From: CBDFKF01 sp965248765
GTDB taxonomy: Bacteria > Pseudomonadota > Alphaproteobacteria > VGEJ01
Assembly (NCBI GenBank): GCA_965248765.1
Contig: CBDFKF010000004.1
Location: forward strand, 434,001 to 498,000
Length of the DNA: 64,000 nt
Reading direction: 5' to 3'
A program made the translations under genes and the position numbers. Shown in pieces: positions 17,345 through 25,304 of this stretch; position 1 is the first letter of the stretch; each line of letters starts with the position of its first letter. The notes under the pieces were generated by a model. It saw nothing but the letters and a program-made list of their open reading frames with translations. It did no database searches and had not been told where the DNA came from.

Positions 17345-18280
17345 CTACACCGTCTTGCCCGGGATCGTCGGATGCGGATGCTTCCTGGCGTCCTCGATGC
17401 ACCGATCCATGAGCCACTCGTTGATCTCGGCGTAGGAGCGGCCCCGCGGGCTGGGCACGAACAGGCGGCCGCGAACCTCACCCACCTGTCTCTCGACCTG
17501 CCCCTTCTCTCAGCCAGCCCCGGGCGTGCACGCCACAGGCTCCACCAGATGGTGGGTACACATCTCCTGGAAGCGGCGGTTGTAGTCCCGCTTCTTGCCC
17601 ACGAACACCGTGCTCACCGCCGTCTTCATGTTGTCGTAGATGCCGCGCCGGCAGACCCCGCCGAAGAAGCGGAACGCGCGCTCGTGCGCCTCGAACACCA
17701 TCTCCTGGCTCTCGCGCGGGAAGATCTGGACCAGCTGCATGCGGCTGTGTCACAGCCGCATGTGCGCCGCCTTCACCCTGGTCGTCGTGCCCGACAACAC
17801 CGCGTATTCGTGGCTCCAGTCGAACTGGTAGGCCTCGCCCGGATCGAAGATCAGCGGCACATAGGCCTCGGACGACGACAACAGCCGGTGCCGGCGCCGC
17901 CAGACCCTGGCATAGCGGCGCACCGCGTCGTAGCCGCCCTCATAGCCCAGAGACGCAAGGTCTTCATGAATCCGCAGCAGAGACAGCCGATCCCGGCGCG
18001 CCTTCTTCTCGTTGGCCTTCAGCTGGCGCTCGAGCTCATCCACCCACGGTCCAAGCTTCGGCATCGGCTGGATCTTGCGCTCGTAGCTGTACGAGGTCTC
18101 ATCGCCCCGCACCACCTTGCGCACCGTGTTCTTCGAAACCCTCAAATCCCGGGCGATCGTCTTGATCGGAACGCCCCTCACCAGATGATCCCGACGGATC
18201 CGTGCGATCGTTTCCACTACCAGCATCTCCCCCTCACCTCGTCCGTCCAATGACAAGGCGCGTTCATGGGAACAAACCAT
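17345..18280 (-). pseudogene. istA: IS21 transposase IstA, two in-frame TGA codons and 3' truncation
   Basis: One continuous frame shows IstA sequence: N-terminal helix-turn-helix (VETIARIRRDHLVRGVPIKT, DLRVSKNTVRKVVRG) and DDE core parts (YQFDWSHEYAVLSG, FRFFGGVCRRGIYDNMKTAV, RQVGEVRGRLFVPSPRGRSY). TGA interrupts it at 17750-17752, where MRL-C-HSRMQ would be expected, and again at 17510-17512, where AG-W-EKGQ would be expected. A TAG ends it at 17345, after which homology stops. The first ATG with family sequence is at about 18223. No active product is possible; sense-to-stop mutations plus truncation show old decay. Confidence 0.82.
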
Positions 18281-18285
18281 GGGGG

Positions 18286-18356
18286 GGGGGGGGTCAATTT
18301 TGGACGCCGATTACCACCGATAGGGGGGCAATATTCCACGCCGATCAACAATCTCG
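18286..18356. repeat. Tandem imperfect repeats at the IS21 left end
   Basis: Two direct copies occur: GTCAATTTTGGACGCCGATT followed by ACCACC, and GCAATATTCCACGCCGATCA followed by ACAATC, each preceded by a G run. IS21-family ends carry such multiple internal repeats, which the transposase binds (family knowledge). Their position 5' of istA fits the left terminus. Confidence 0.55.
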
Positions 18357-18360
18357 GCGC

Positions 18361-18644
18361 GCTCGATTTCGGTGGGAAACGTGATTTTGTCACCCCGCAT
18401 GCGCAGATGCCAGGCCAGGACGCCGCCGACCGCGCAGTCGTAGACGACGCCTGCACACGTAAACTGAGAGAGGGATAACCGGGCCCCGACCATCGCTGCG
18501 AGATCCGCCTCGCCTGCGCGTTGCCATCACACCACGCGTTAGACGCAGCCCGCGTGGACCGCGTTCGGCATCCTCAACCCAGCGAGCGGACCCGACCTAC
18601 GCTGTTACGAATGCCGCGCTCCTCTTCTTCGTCGCGGTGATGGA
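18361..18644. other. Stretch without a supported gene
   Basis: Between the IS21 left end and a small open frame. Short minus-strand frames overlap here (to 18493), but none shows a recognisable domain. Confidence 0.35.
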
Positions 18645-18776
18645 ATGAGCCGGCGAAAACGTCGCTATAGATGGTATCGCTCTCGCGCTCGCCGCTTTGA
18701 GCGGTGTGCGCTCTTCATGGTGCTCGGGTTGATCGCCTTTGTAGCGGTGGCCGGGGTACTGACGATTGGCGGGTAG
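18645..18776 (+). CDS. Possible small single-pass membrane protein (43 aa)
   Basis: ATG at 18645 begins a 43-residue frame ending in TAG at 18774-18776. The N-terminal 24 residues are strongly basic (MSRRKRRYRWYRSRARRFER) and are followed by one hydrophobic helix (ALFMVLGLIAFVAVAGVLTI). This positive-inside plus transmembrane pattern is unlikely for random non-coding DNA but does not prove expression. The ribosome binding site is weak (GATGGA). No family is recognised. Confidence 0.35.
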   Translation: MSRRKRRYRWYRSRARRFERCALFMVLGLIAFVAVAGVLTIGG

Positions 18777-18893
18777 CCGACGCCCAAGCCAAGAGCTTGT
18801 AAGACTTCAGAATCTCAGCTCGTCGCATACGTCTGAGCCGCCTTTTTCCTGCAAGTGACAGAGGGTAAGCCGAAACGAGCGGACAGCAGCTTG

Positions 18894-19034
18894 TGGCTAC
18901 GAACCGCCGTCAGCGGGTGCCACGAAGCACGACCACTATACCCCCAGCTCCAGACGCACCGCCGTTTGATGGCCGGTTTCGGGGGCAAAGCTACCGCAAA
19001 CGGCGATCGCTGATTACGGCGGCTTTTGGACCCT
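18894..19034. repeat. Uninterrupted copy of the repeat split at 2230-2319 / 3948-4013
   Basis: TGGCTACGAACCGCCGTCAG begins the match and CGGCTTTTGGACCCT ends it, with the two halves directly adjacent. The copy at 2230/3948 is separated by a 1.63-kb IS1182-type element. No conserved reading frame is obvious; a dispersed intergenic repeat of this genome is the simplest reading. The interval 18777-19085 holds nothing else. Confidence 0.6.
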
Positions 19035-19085
19035 CCCAACACCGGTCGTTGAGGCTCGTGAAGCGCCGCCAAACGGCGCCGTCTC

Positions 19086-19367
19086 CTACCCGTCGGCGGG
19101 CGCGGTGCGCCGTTCCCGCGCGATCAGGTGCAGGTTCCTCAAGTAGATGAACAGGCCGCCGAGCTGGCCGACGATGAACACCGGGTCCTCGCGGTAGATG
19201 GCGTAGCTCACCAGCACCGCGCCGCCGCCCATGCTCAGGAACCAGAACGCCACCGGCATCGTGCTGCGCCCGGCCCGCTCGCTCGCCAGCCACTGCACCA
19301 GAAACCGCGAGGCGAACAGCGCCTGGCCGGCAAAGCCGACCACATACCAGATCTCGAGCGTCTCCAT
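19086..19367 (-). CDS. Lipid A biosynthesis N-terminal domain (LAB_N) membrane protein
   Basis: A 93-residue protein with three predicted hydrophobic helices: WYVVGFAGQALFASRFLVQW, then MPVAFWFLSMGGGAVLVSYA, then PVFIVGQLGGLFIYLRNLHL. The FxSRFxVQW start and the SMGGG motif define the LAB_N family, first seen at the N-terminus of some lipid-A-disaccharide synthases and often encoded alone beside GT2 glycosyltransferases. It lies 55 bases downstream of the GT2 gene, the usual pairing. It probably assists transfer of a lipid-linked sugar at the inner membrane (inference). Confidence 0.85.
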   Translation of the reverse strand: METLEIWYVVGFAGQALFASRFLVQWLASERAGRSTMPVAFWFLSMGGGAVLVSYAIYREDPVFIVGQLGGLFIYLRNLHLIARERRTAPADG

Positions 19368-19422
19368 GATCTAACTCCCGCGCCCCACGCCGCACGCAGG
19401 GCCTGTTCGTGCCTGCGCGCGC

Positions 19423-20292
19423 TTACTCCGGCGCCGATTCAGCGTGTGTGGGGTCTTGCCCCAGGGTCGGTTGCCCTTGGGCCCGTTGCTCCGGCAACCA
19501 CGGATCGAACACCTGCGCGTGCACGCCGCGCCGCTTGAGCCACATGACACCCAATAAGTCGACGATCCCCACCCACAGCCGGTTCTTGACGTTGTAGTGG
19601 GACTGGCCCTTGGTCCGCGGCCGGTGGCCGACCGCGATCGAGACCACGCGACCCCCTTCGCGCAAGAACAGCGCCGGCAGGAAACGGTGGCTGTGGTCGA
19701 ACCGCGGCAGGGCCAGGAACGCGTCGCGCCGGAACAGCTTGAGCCCACAGCCGGTATCGGCAGTCGCATCGCCCAGCAGCCGGCTCCGCACCGAGTTGGC
19801 GATCACCGACGAGGCCCGCCTCACCCAGCGGTCGTGGCGGCGGCGGCGCTCGCCAGCGATCAGCAGCGCCTCCCCCGCCCCGCCCGCACGCTCGCGGGCG
19901 GACAGAAGCGTGCCAAGATCGCGCGGATCGTTTTGGCCATCGCCATCCATCGTGGCGATCCAGGCCGCACGGGCCGCCTGGACACCGCTCAGGATGGCGC
20001 CGCTCTGGCCGGTACGCGTCAAATGGCGGATCGGGTGGAGCCAGGAATGGGCGGCGGCGCTCGCCTGAAGCACCTCCCATGTGCCATCGCCGCTCGCGTC
20101 GTCGACCACCACCACCTCATAGCCGCCATGCTCCGCCATCGCCGCGGCGATCTCGGCCAACAGCCCAGGCAGGTTGTCCGCCTCGTCGTGCGCCGGGATG
20201 ACGATCGACAGTGCTGGCACCGGTTCCGGGCCCAGCGCCGCCTCGTCTCGCACGGAGAGATTTCTGTCGGCCACTTGGGACACATCGGCCAC
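19423..20292 (-). CDS. GT2 glycosyltransferase, dolichyl-phosphate-mannose synthase-like
   Basis: A 289-residue protein with a GT-A fold: PALSIVIPAHDEADNLPGLL at about residues 27-46, VVVVDDASGDGT, and the DxD-like metal site ATMDGDGQNDP. The later DTGCGLKLFRRDAF and HRFLPALFLREGG blocks are typical of polyprenyl-phosphate sugar transferases. It probably loads a sugar from a nucleotide donor onto undecaprenyl phosphate at the inner membrane for lipid A or envelope glycan decoration. No C-terminal transmembrane anchor is seen; the LAB_N protein encoded next may supply it. The start is GTG at 20292. Confidence 0.85.
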   Translation of the reverse strand: MADVSQVADRNLSVRDEAALGPEPVPALSIVIPAHDEADNLPGLLAEIAAAMAEHGGYEVVVVDDASGDGTWEVLQASAAAHSWLHPIRHLTRTGQSGAILSGVQAARAAWIATMDGDGQNDPRDLGTLLSARERAGGAGEALLIAGERRRRHDRWVRRASSVIANSVRSRLLGDATADTGCGLKLFRRDAFLALPRFDHSHRFLPALFLREGGRVVSIAVGHRPRTKGQSHYNVKNRLWVGIVDLLGVMWLKRRGVHAQVFDPWLPEQRAQGQPTLGQDPTHAESAPE

Positions 20293-20407
20293 TGGGGGAT
20301 ACTCGCTCGCGGTACCCGCGGGCGCTCACCCTAAATCGTGTGTTGTCACAAGACCATCCTTATGGCGCCATACCGGTCCCAGCCGACAGTGGAGACCCGC
20401 GTTGAGT

Positions 20408-21936
20408 ATGGGATGGTTGCACTATCGGGCCGAACGGCGTGGCGTCTCCGGCGCCATGCGGCGCTCGCCTGCCCTTCTCGCGGTTCCGACTTTGGCCGGG
20501 GCGGTGCTGCTCGTCGCTGGCGCCGCTCTCGGCGGTGGATCGACCGCGCTCGCGGCCCTCGGTCCCCGCGATGCCGAGACTGCCGGCGGGGCGCAGTCCT
20601 ACGCGGTCGATCCCGTGGTGCGGCGCATCCAGGAGCTCCTGGCCGAGCTCGGGTTTTATCTCGGGCCGTTCGACGGCAAGCTGAACGGCGAGACAGCCGG
20701 CGCCATTCGTCGCTATCAACGAGAGAACCGCCTCGTCGTCAATGGAGTCGCCAGCCGCGCGCTCCTCGATGGGCTCGAGCTCAAGAACCAGGCGCGGCAG
20801 ATCGAGGCGGCGCGGATGGCCCTGCTCGCGAGTCCGGCGACGCGGGCGTTCGTGCGCGGACGCGACCCCGCCGAGCAGGGGGATCCGCGCCGCGACGTGC
20901 GCGGCTGCTTTGCCGTGCCGAGCCCGCGCTGTTTGATCGAGGAGGCGCTTGAGAGCGCCAAGGGGATCCACCGCGAGCGCTTCTACGACTGGGTGATCGG
21001 TCAGATTCTGATCGTGCAGGTCAAGGCCGGGATGCGCACTGTCGCGCTCGACACCGTCGCCCGGTTGGAGGACCCGCGGCTCGTGATGGTGGCCTTGCGC
21101 AACATCAGCAGCGCCGAGGCCGAGATCGGCGAGGTGGCGGCGGCGCTGGCGATGGCGCAGCGCATTCCCGCTCCAGGCCTGCGGGCCGAGGCGCTGGCTG
21201 CGGTCGCCGCGGCCCAGGCCGCTGCCGGCGATCCGGAATTACAATCCACGGTAGCATTAATTCTAACTCTTTCTCGCGATCCGGTCGATGGCCACCGCCC
21301 GCGCCGACGCACTCGCCCCGGGCCGTGGCCGCGCCCTCGCCCGCATCGAGGTCGCGACCGCGCTCGCCGCCATGGACCGCCCTCGCCACGCTCCCTGAGC
21401 TGGCGACCGCCGCCGACCGGCGGCCGGCCGAGATCGCGGTCGCCATCGCCTTCGCCCGGCGCGGCGATTACGCCACGGCAGCCGCCCACGCGACGATGGC
21501 CGAAGCGGTGGCAACCGCCGGCGAAATCACGGCCGAGCGCGACTTCGGACTGAGCTACGCCGGCAACCGCATCACCCGTGCTTGGATCGACGTCGGCGAC
21601 GCGATCGCCGCCCTTGATGCCGCCGCGCAAATCGAAAACCCCGGCCTGCGCGCCCACGCACTGGCCTTGATTGCCGTCGCCCAGGCGCGAACCGGCGCAC
21701 CGGCCGCCGCGCAGACAGAGCGTTTAGCCCAGGACGCCCTTGCCCCAATCCCGAGCGCGCTCGACCGAGCCTGGACCTTGAGCGACATTGCGCTCGATCA
21801 CCACCGCAACGGGGCGGACGGCGCGGCGCTCGCGGCCTTCCGTCGCGCGCTCGACACCGCCAAGGCTATCGGGGTGGCCTGGGCTCGCGCCCAGGCGCTC
21901 GGCAAGATCGCCGCGACGTTGATCCAGTTGCGCTAG
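20408..21936 (+). pseudogene. Exported peptidoglycan-binding/TPR-like protein, two frame breaks
   Basis: The N-terminus (ATG 20408 or 20459) has a signal peptide (LLAVPTLAGAVLLVAGAALG), then a PG_binding_1 domain (RRIQELLAELGFYLGPFDGK, AGAIRRYQRENRLVVNGVAS), then helical repeats (ALDTVARLEDPRLVMVALRN). Around 21265-21288 the family-like sequence moves to another frame (MATARADALAPGRGRALARI), and near 21376 to a third (ALATLPELATAADRRPAEIA), which continues with helical repeats to 21936. The AT-rich patch ATTAATTCTAACTCTTTC sits at the first break, perhaps a small insertion. An intact ancestor would be a roughly 500-residue periplasmic protein. It is divergent from the GT2 gene. Confidence 0.7.
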
Positions 21937-21954
21937 GGCAAGCCGGCGGCGGCC

Positions 21955-22713
21955 TTAGGCGGCGACGGTGACCCTGTCCACGATCTGCGCCCCGCGCGAG
22001 GCCATGAAATAGAGCCCGAGGTGATGGGCGGGACCTTGGGGATGCGCCGCGCTCGCGCCGAGACCGGCCTCCTCGGCGACCGTGCGCGGCAGATCATAGG
22101 TGGCACAGCCGCCTTCGTGGACAATGATGTCGCCTAGCCCCGGCATCATGCCGTGATTGCGCGCCGACAGGACCGTCAGCACAAAGTCCATGACACATAC
22201 GTCGGTACAGATACCAACGACCAGCAGGACTCCGAGCCGGTGACGGACCACCCAGTCCACCAGCAGGTTGCGCCCGTCCGGCTCGGTCGCACCGATGAAG
22301 CCGTTGATACAATCCTTGCGCACGAGCATCGCATGGTCATCGTCAGCAAGCCAAGCAAGCTTGGCTACGAGCTCCTCCTCGCCGGTGCCGATCTCGCAGT
22401 GGGGGGGGTAAGGCGGCTCGGGCTTACCGGGCTGATGGCTGTCCAAGAAGGCGAGAACCGGCCGGGCTTGAGCGCAGAAGGCGCGGGCGAGGCGATCGGT
22501 CTCGTCGACCATATGATCAACCTGGGCATTCGGCATTGGCGGCGCGAGGTTGCCGCCACCGGTGGTGGCGAACCCGTTCACCTCATCGAGGATGACGAGG
22601 CCGATCCGCTGATCGACGATGTGGAGGTTGCCGGGCTCCACGGGAAAGGCTTGCCGTAGGGCAGCGTCAAGCTCGCTCGATGCTGCCTCCGGCATGGTCG
22701 TCGTCGCGGCCAT
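21955..22713 (-). CDS. Isochorismatase-family cysteine hydrolase (nicotinamidase-like)
   Basis: A 252-residue protein. The catalytic Asp region is GLVILDEVNGF (about residues 38-48), a DSHQPGKPE segment could form the metal site, and the nucleophile is in GICTDVCVMDFVLTVLSARN (Cys in TDVCV). This fits the nicotinamidase/isochorismatase superfamily, closest in pattern to plant-type nicotinamidases. The likely reaction is amide hydrolysis, such as nicotinamide to nicotinate, but the substrate is not certain. Its ATG overlaps the restored stop of the HPt gene (TGATG), implying translational coupling with a signalling protein. Confidence 0.82.
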   Translation of the reverse strand: MAATTTMPEAASSELDAALRQAFPVEPGNLHIVDQRIGLVILDEVNGFATTGGGNLAPPMPNAQVDHMVDETDRLARAFCAQARPVLAFLDSHQPGKPEPPYPPHCEIGTGEEELVAKLAWLADDDHAMLVRKDCINGFIGATEPDGRNLLVDWVVRHRLGVLLVVGICTDVCVMDFVLTVLSARNHGMMPGLGDIIVHEGGCATYDLPRTVAEEAGLGASAAHPQGPAHHLGLYFMASRGAQIVDRVTVAA

Positions 22714-23289
22714 CAGGTATCTCCGGCGGCCGGGGTGTTGCTCGCATGCGCCCCTAGCTGCTTGGCGATGACTCGCTTCAGCGCCTCCTTCAATTGCCGT
22801 CCGATCTCGCCGCCATCGCCCTCTATGCGATCCTTGATGACCGCGCGCATGGCATCGATGATCGCCTTGACGATCTCAAGATGCGCATCGGTGCGCGGCG
22901 CATCGCCGGCCGTGAATTGGTGGAGGGAGCTGCCAAACGTGGTGATCAGCGGGTAGCCAAATGTCCCCCCCCTGCCCTTTCATCTCGTGGGCCAGCACGT
23001 TGAGTCGCGCAAAGTGAGAGCCGCGCTCGGCCGACGGCTTCCCGGCTGCCTCCTGGTAGGCCGCGTACATCGCGGCGAGCGATTCCTCGACCCAGTTTGG
23101 ATATTCCTCCGCCATCTTCGCCAACTCGGCATTCGCCAGCTCGAGCAGCTCCTCGGGGATCTTGCCAGGCTTGCCCGGCACACCACCGCCGGCCTTTTCC
23201 CGCAGTCGATTACGCAGGCGGAAATGCCGCGTCTTCGGCTGGGCCCGCTTCGGCGCCGCATCGCCGATATCAGGGGGCGGCTTCGCCAT
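22713..23289 (-). pseudogene. HPt (histidine phosphotransfer) protein, frameshifted at a run of 8 G
   Basis: The first 107 residues are in frame: basic linker, helical region, then RLNVLAHEMKGQGG, the HPt signature with phospho-accepting His at residue 101. The expected continuation TFGYPLITTFGSSLHQF is in another frame, followed by helices (EIVKAIIDAMRAVIKDRIEG) and the end AHASNTPAAGDT. The switch lies at eight C on the plus strand (22965-22972); seven would give one uninterrupted protein of 191 residues. It overlaps the receiver gene by 20 bases and its stop overlaps the next start, so it sits mid-operon. It may be inactivated, slippage-expressed, or a sequencing miscall. Confidence 0.75.
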
Positions 23290-23827
23290 AGACGACCTCC
23301 ACGTCTTCCTCGCTCAAGGTGCGGCGATCCGGGCCGTCGACATCGACCCGGCGGCGCCGGCGATCAGGCCCAAAGTACTCCGGCACCAGCACGAACTGCC
23401 GCGGGTTATCGATAACGGCAAGCAGACGCGTTGCCAGCGAACTTACGGAATAGGGCTTGGCCAGGAACTCGGTGACGCCGGCTCCGCGTGCGGTCTCGAT
23501 CTTGTCGCGATCGACGGTGCCGCTCACCATGACGAACGGCATGAAACGGTCCGGCGATTCCTTGTCGGAACGCAGCCACTTGAGCAGCGTCAAACCGTCA
23601 ACCGGCGACATCACCCAGTTCGACATCACAATATCGACCGACATGACGCCGGCCTTGATGGGATCTTTGCCGATCAGTCGGAGCTTCTCGATGGCCTCGC
23701 CCCCATCGGCAGCTGTGACGATCTTGCCAACCTTCAAGGTGTACAGCACCGACGACAGCAGCTTCTGCATATAGGGGTTGTCTTCGACGACCAGCATCGT
23801 GAAGAGTTCAAGATTGTAGCCGTCCAT
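23270..23827 (-). CDS. Receiver-domain protein with Asn at the phosphorylation site
   Basis: A 185-residue protein with a CheY-like receiver domain: acidic pocket MLVVEDNPYMQKLL (about residues 11-24), switch region PFVMVSGT, and conserved Lys in EFLAKPYS. The usual SDW phosphorylation position reads SNW (VDIVMSNWVMSPVDGLTLLK): Asn70 replaces Asp. The C-terminal tail contains YFGPDRRRR, a pattern I associate with a group of alphaproteobacterial single-domain regulators. It overlaps the HPt gene by 20 bases. Without Asp, conventional phosphotransfer is not expected; it could be a phosphorylation-independent binding partner of the HPt protein (inference). Confidence 0.85.
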   Translation of the reverse strand: MDGYNLELFTMLVVEDNPYMQKLLSSVLYTLKVGKIVTAADGGEAIEKLRLIGKDPIKAGVMSVDIVMSNWVMSPVDGLTLLKWLRSDKESPDRFMPFVMVSGTVDRDKIETARGAGVTEFLAKPYSVSSLATRLLAVIDNPRQFVLVPEYFGPDRRRRRVDVDGPDRRTLSEEDVEVVYGEAAP

Positions 23828-23977
23828 GCTGCGCCAGTGCCACTGATGGGCGCGCGGGCCATAAGCGGGCCCCGCGCCTCAGTTCTCCTCAGCACCAGCC
23901 GTCCTGGCTGCCCCCCGGCTGGACCGTAGCACCGGCTCTCGCGCCGCGGCAAGGGTGCCCCGCTGCACGTCGGGGGA

Positions 23978-25276
23978 CTAGAGGGCGGCGAGCATATCGT
24001 CGAGGTCGACGAACTTGCGGCGCGGCGAACCGGCAGGAGCGTTGGCGACCTCGGCCTGGTCGATCTTGCGCCACTCGTCGAACCGTATGCGGCGCACTCC
24101 CCGGGCAGCGAGCAACTCTTCCAGGGCGCCGCGCCCCGGCTTGACGCCGGCGGCGATGTCGCTGCCAATGTGGCTTGCTACCGCCACTGCATCCTTGCGA
24201 TTGGTCGAGATGACACCGACTGGGGGACGCATGGCCCAGCCAACGGCATATACGCCATCGGCGACACGACCGTCGTCATTGGCAATGATCGCGCGACCGT
24301 CGTCGAACGGCACATCGTCCACTGGCTCGCCACGGTTGCCAATCGCGTGAACCACCAGCCCGCACGGGATCTCGAAGAATTCGCCGGTTCCGACAGCGCG
24401 TCCTCCCTCGAGACGCGTGGTCTCCAACCGTAGACCCTCCACGGACTCGCCACCGAGAATCTCGGTCGGGGCAGCGAAGAAGCGGAAGTGGACGCGCTTG
24501 GCGCGGCCCTGCGGCTCGAGCGCGGGAAAACCCCGCAGCGACACTAAGTTTTTTTCCTTGAGCCGTCGATCGCGCTCGGATAGCTCGTCCTCGACCGCCG
24601 TCGGGATCTGCGCTGGGTCGACGATCGGCACGCAGTTCTCGAGCTCGCCCATCTCGCGCAGCTCTACGTTGGTGAAGCTCGCCTGTACCGGACCGCGCCG
24701 CCCGAACATGTAGACGTCGACAAGCGGGGCGCTGTGAATGGCCGATGCGGCGTAGGCCGGCAAGTCCGACGATGTCATCTCGGCTGGCGTCTTCACGAGC
24801 ACGCGGGCAACATCGATCGCCACGTTGCCGTTGCCGATCACCGCGGCGGCCGAGATATCGAGGTCTGGGTCGAGATCGCGGAAATCGGGATGTCCGTTGT
24901 ACCACCCAACGAATTTAGCCGCCCCGATCACCCCGCGCTTACCTGCCCCGGGGATCGAGAGCGCTCGATCGCGCTGCGCGCCAACGGCTAGGACCACGGC
25001 ATCATAGAACTCCCGCAGTTCGGCCATCGTGACGTCCTGGCCCAACGCCACGTTGCCGAAATAGCGGGCGCAGTCGGCTTGCGCGATCTGGCCGAACTTG
25101 GCCGTGATCTTCTTGGTGGTCTGGTGATCCGGTGCGACGCCGTAGTAGATCAGGCCAAAGGGCGCGGGCAGTCGCTCGAGAATGTCGATCTCGTAGTCAC
25201 GCCCCGATCGCAGCAGGGCATCGGCAGTGTAAAAGCCGGCCGGCCCAGACCCGACGATCGCAACGCTGGTCGGCAT
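23978..25276 (-). CDS. Ferredoxin/adrenodoxin-NADP(+) reductase (FprA/adrenodoxin reductase type)
   Basis: A 432-residue flavoprotein of usual family length. The N-terminal FAD site is SVAIVGSGPAGFYTADALLR; YYGVAPDHQTTKKI and DAVVLAVGAQRDR follow; the NADP site is AAAVIGNGNVAIDVARVL; and the FAD-binding C-terminal motif is GVYAVGWAMRPPVGVISTNR. It moves electrons between NADPH and ferredoxin in the cytoplasm. It lies 28 bases downstream of korB on the same strand, so the three genes probably form an operon in which 2-oxoacid oxidation reduces ferredoxin and this enzyme connects ferredoxin to NADP(H). Confidence 0.92.
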   Translation of the reverse strand: MPTSVAIVGSGPAGFYTADALLRSGRDYEIDILERLPAPFGLIYYGVAPDHQTTKKITAKFGQIAQADCARYFGNVALGQDVTMAELREFYDAVVLAVGAQRDRALSIPGAGKRGVIGAAKFVGWYNGHPDFRDLDPDLDISAAAVIGNGNVAIDVARVLVKTPAEMTSSDLPAYAASAIHSAPLVDVYMFGRRGPVQASFTNVELREMGELENCVPIVDPAQIPTAVEDELSERDRRLKEKNLVSLRGFPALEPQGRAKRVHFRFFAAPTEILGGESVEGLRLETTRLEGGRAVGTGEFFEIPCGLVVHAIGNRGEPVDDVPFDDGRAIIANDDGRVADGVYAVGWAMRPPVGVISTNRKDAVAVASHIGSDIAAGVKPGRGALEELLAARGVRRIRFDEWRKIDQAEVANAPAGSPRRKFVDLDDMLAAL

Positions 25277-25304
25277 CGATCAAATAAGCTGGTGCGTCAC
25301 AACC

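Larger units (their letters stand above)
17345..18360 (-). mobile_element. Truncated IS21-family element
   Basis: The left end and istA survive; istB and the right end are missing. On the minus strand the order is: terminal repeats (18286-18356), istA start (about 18223-18280), istA body, abrupt loss of homology after 17345. Between the terminal repeat and istA lies a run of 13 G (18281-18293 on the plus strand). Confidence 0.7.

Noticed and set aside
17510..17752. TGA read as an amino acid in istA
   Set aside because: Core genes in the window end at TGA normally and prfB is present; simple nonsense mutations explain it.
18281..18293. Run of 13 G as a phase-variation switch
   Set aside because: It lies outside any intact reading frame, beside a dead IS21 element, so no gene would be switched.
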